A stretch of DNA of 6,869 nt from an uncultured Eubacteriales bacterium (GTDB taxonomy: Bacteria; Bacillota; Clostridia; Peptostreptococcales; Anaerovoracaceae). A program made the position numbers and the translations under genes. The notes beneath the pieces were generated by a model. That model saw only the letters and a list, made by a program, of their open reading frames with translations, was not told where the DNA came from and did not search any database. Shown here in pieces: positions 5,734-6,869 of this stretch; positions within the stretch are counted from its first letter, which is position 1, and the number at the start of each line of letters is the position of its first letter. The stretch covers positions 1 to 6,869 of the forward strand of contig CACXFN010000048.1 of the NCBI GenBank assembly GCA_902766915.1. The letters are read 5' to 3'.

Positions 5734-6869
5734 CCCTTATTCCCCTTAGCATAAGTTTTGTATTATTGACCATTGGATTTTTTGTTCTAACTAGGTTTAA
5801 TTCTTCATCCACTTTATACAATGGGTTAACTATGTAATCATCATTACTAAATCCATTTATTTCGCTTATTTCCAGAACCCTTCTACTACCATCGTTTAAA
5901 CGAGCCAACTGAATCATGATATCTATGCCTTCCACGATTTGCGCTCTTACTGCATCCATCGGCATATCATTCCCTGAAATATACATTGCTTCAAGTCTTC
6001 TAAGCATTCCTTTGATTGAGTTTCCGTGGCCGGTAGACATTCCGCTATGTCCGGTATTTAAAGCCTGAAGCATATCCGATACCTCACGGCCACGTACCTC
6101 TCCTACTATTATTCTGTCCGGTCTCATTCTTAGACTAGATCTAATGAGCATATCCATAGTGACTAAACCTTGTCCGGAAGCATTGGTATTTCTGCATTCC
6201 ATTCGCACCAGATTTTCTATAGCGTCCATCTGTAATTCTGCAGAGTCCTCTATTGTTACAACTCTATCTTCTTTGGGAATTAAATCGGAAAGGGCGTTTA
6301 AGAAGGTGGTCTTCCCTGACGAGGTCCCACCTGAAACAAATATGTTATATCCTGAACAGACTAAAGTGCTTATTGTTTTTGCGGCCTCTTCTGTTAGTTC
6401 TCCCGTTTCTATCATTTCTTTTATTGTGATTTTTCTATGCCTAAACTTCCTGATGGTAAGAGCAGGTCCATCTAATGCCACATTCTTTAAGACTGCATTC
6501 ACTCTAGAACCATCCTTTAACCTTGCATCAAGAATTGGATTCATTTCATTGATTTCTCTTCTGACTGATGCGGCTATTCGTCTTATTACCTGCTCCAGTT
6601 CCTGTTTGGAATCAAACCTATCGTTTATTCTCTCAATTCTCCCTTTCCTTTCCACAAATATTCGATCCGGCCCATTTACCATAATCTCACTAATATCTCC
6701 ATCATCCAGCAGATAGCTTATCGGTCCCAATTGTCCTCTCAATTTCCCATACACTCTATCTACTATGAAGACCATGCGACCCGGAGAAACAGAATCACTA
6801 TAACTAAAGGCCAAATCCTCAATCACACTTAGCGCATCTTCATCTCCGGAAATATCATTCTTAATTATT
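5726..6869 (-). CDS. cpaF: CpaF/TadA-family secretion ATPase, 5' end cut by window edge
   Basis: CpaF/TadA is the cytoplasmic hexameric ATPase that powers Tad pilus assembly (VirB11/GspE superfamily). Counting from the GTG codon at 6826, the N-terminal domain has ISEIMVNGPDRIFVERKGRIE (45-65). The Walker A motif is GGTSSGKT (166-173, Lys172). The acidic box is RVVTIEDSAELQ (188-199). The Walker B region is RMRPDRIIVGEVRG (233-246, Glu243), and the His box is NTGHSGMSTGHGNS (257-270). A C-terminal tail of about 45 residues follows the catalytic core. The frame stays open from 6826 to the right edge (14 more codons, reading IIKNDISGDEDALS), and GTG 6826 has no ribosome site. The true start is therefore probably outside the window; a GTG start would give 366 residues. 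The gene overlaps tadB by eight bases. Confidence 0.96.
   Translation of the reverse strand, partial: IIKNDISGDEDALSVIEDLAFSYSDSVSPGRMVFIVDRVYGKLRGQLGPISYLLDDGDISEIMVNGPDRIFVERKGRIERINDRFDSKQELEQVIRRIAASVRREINEMNPILDARLKDGSRVNAVLKNVALDGPALTIRKFRHRKITIKEMIETGELTEEAAKTISTLVCSGYNIFVSGGTSSGKTTFLNALSDLIPKEDRVVTIEDSAELQMDAIENLVRMECRNTNASGQGLVTMDMLIRSSLRMRPDRIIVGEVRGREVSDMLQALNTGHSGMSTGHGNSIKGMLRRLEAMYISGNDMPMDAVRAQIVEGIDIMIQLARLNDGSRRVLEISEINGFSNDDYIVNPLYKVDEELNLVRTKNPMVNNTKLMLRGIRDA

Noticed and set aside
6144..6716. 190-residue open frame on the plus strand opposite cpaF
   Set aside because: It is antisense to the Walker A/B region of a clearly conserved ATPase, has no ribosome site and encodes a Ser/Ile-rich shadow protein.
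6782..6826. GTG at 6826 as the true cpaF start
   Set aside because: There is no Shine-Dalgarno sequence before it and the frame stays open to the window edge; CpaF proteins normally have more N-terminal sequence.
1..6869. CRISPR arrays, insertion sequences, tRNA or rRNA genes
   Set aside because: I found no spaced direct repeats, transposase-like frames, terminal inverted repeats or RNA gene signatures; the region is a compact chromosomal operon.

Overview
The window is an AT-rich stretch in which every supported gene lies on the minus strand, so transcription runs from high to low coordinates. It holds the downstream part of a Tad/Flp (type IVb, tight adherence) pilus operon of the Gram-positive, Clostridia type, followed by the isoprenoid gene ispH. 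Low GC, strong AAGGAG-type ribosome sites, the DUF5702 and Flp1-like families and the absence of any outer-membrane secretin all point to a Clostridia bacterium, probably close to Lachnospiraceae. No species can be named from the sequence alone.

In transcription order, the layout is: (1) a CpaF/TadA secretion ATPase running off the right edge (5726-6869). (2) The membrane platform pair TadB (4990-5733) and TadC (4022-4993). (3) A 46-residue Flp-type major pilin (3818-3958), preceded by a 63-base gap with a strong ribosome site. (4) Three larger proteins with pilin-like N termini: a small TadE-like protein (3507-3821), a DUF5702/TadG-like protein (2249-3496) and a TadE-like protein carrying two Cys/His metal-site repeats (1513-2277). 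(5) A protein resembling DUF6382 (887-1510). (6) ispH (1-819), whose 3' end is cut by the left edge.

CpaF should power assembly at the TadB/TadC inner platform. Flp would form the fibre, and the TadE-like and DUF5702 proteins would be minor pilins or priming and tip components. The genes mostly overlap (ATGA or longer), which indicates one translationally coupled operon. The exception is the flp start, where the gap and strong ribosome site suggest the pilin is made in excess. Prepilin peptidase (TadV), CpaE/TadZ and CpaB-like genes are absent here and may lie upstream beyond base 6869.

The machinery is a known type rather than a new system. The most distinctive parts are the tandem H-x3-C-x22-C-x2-C units on a pseudopilin, the extracytoplasmic insert in TadC, the varied residue at pilin position +5, and the DUF6382-like protein with no FHA domain.
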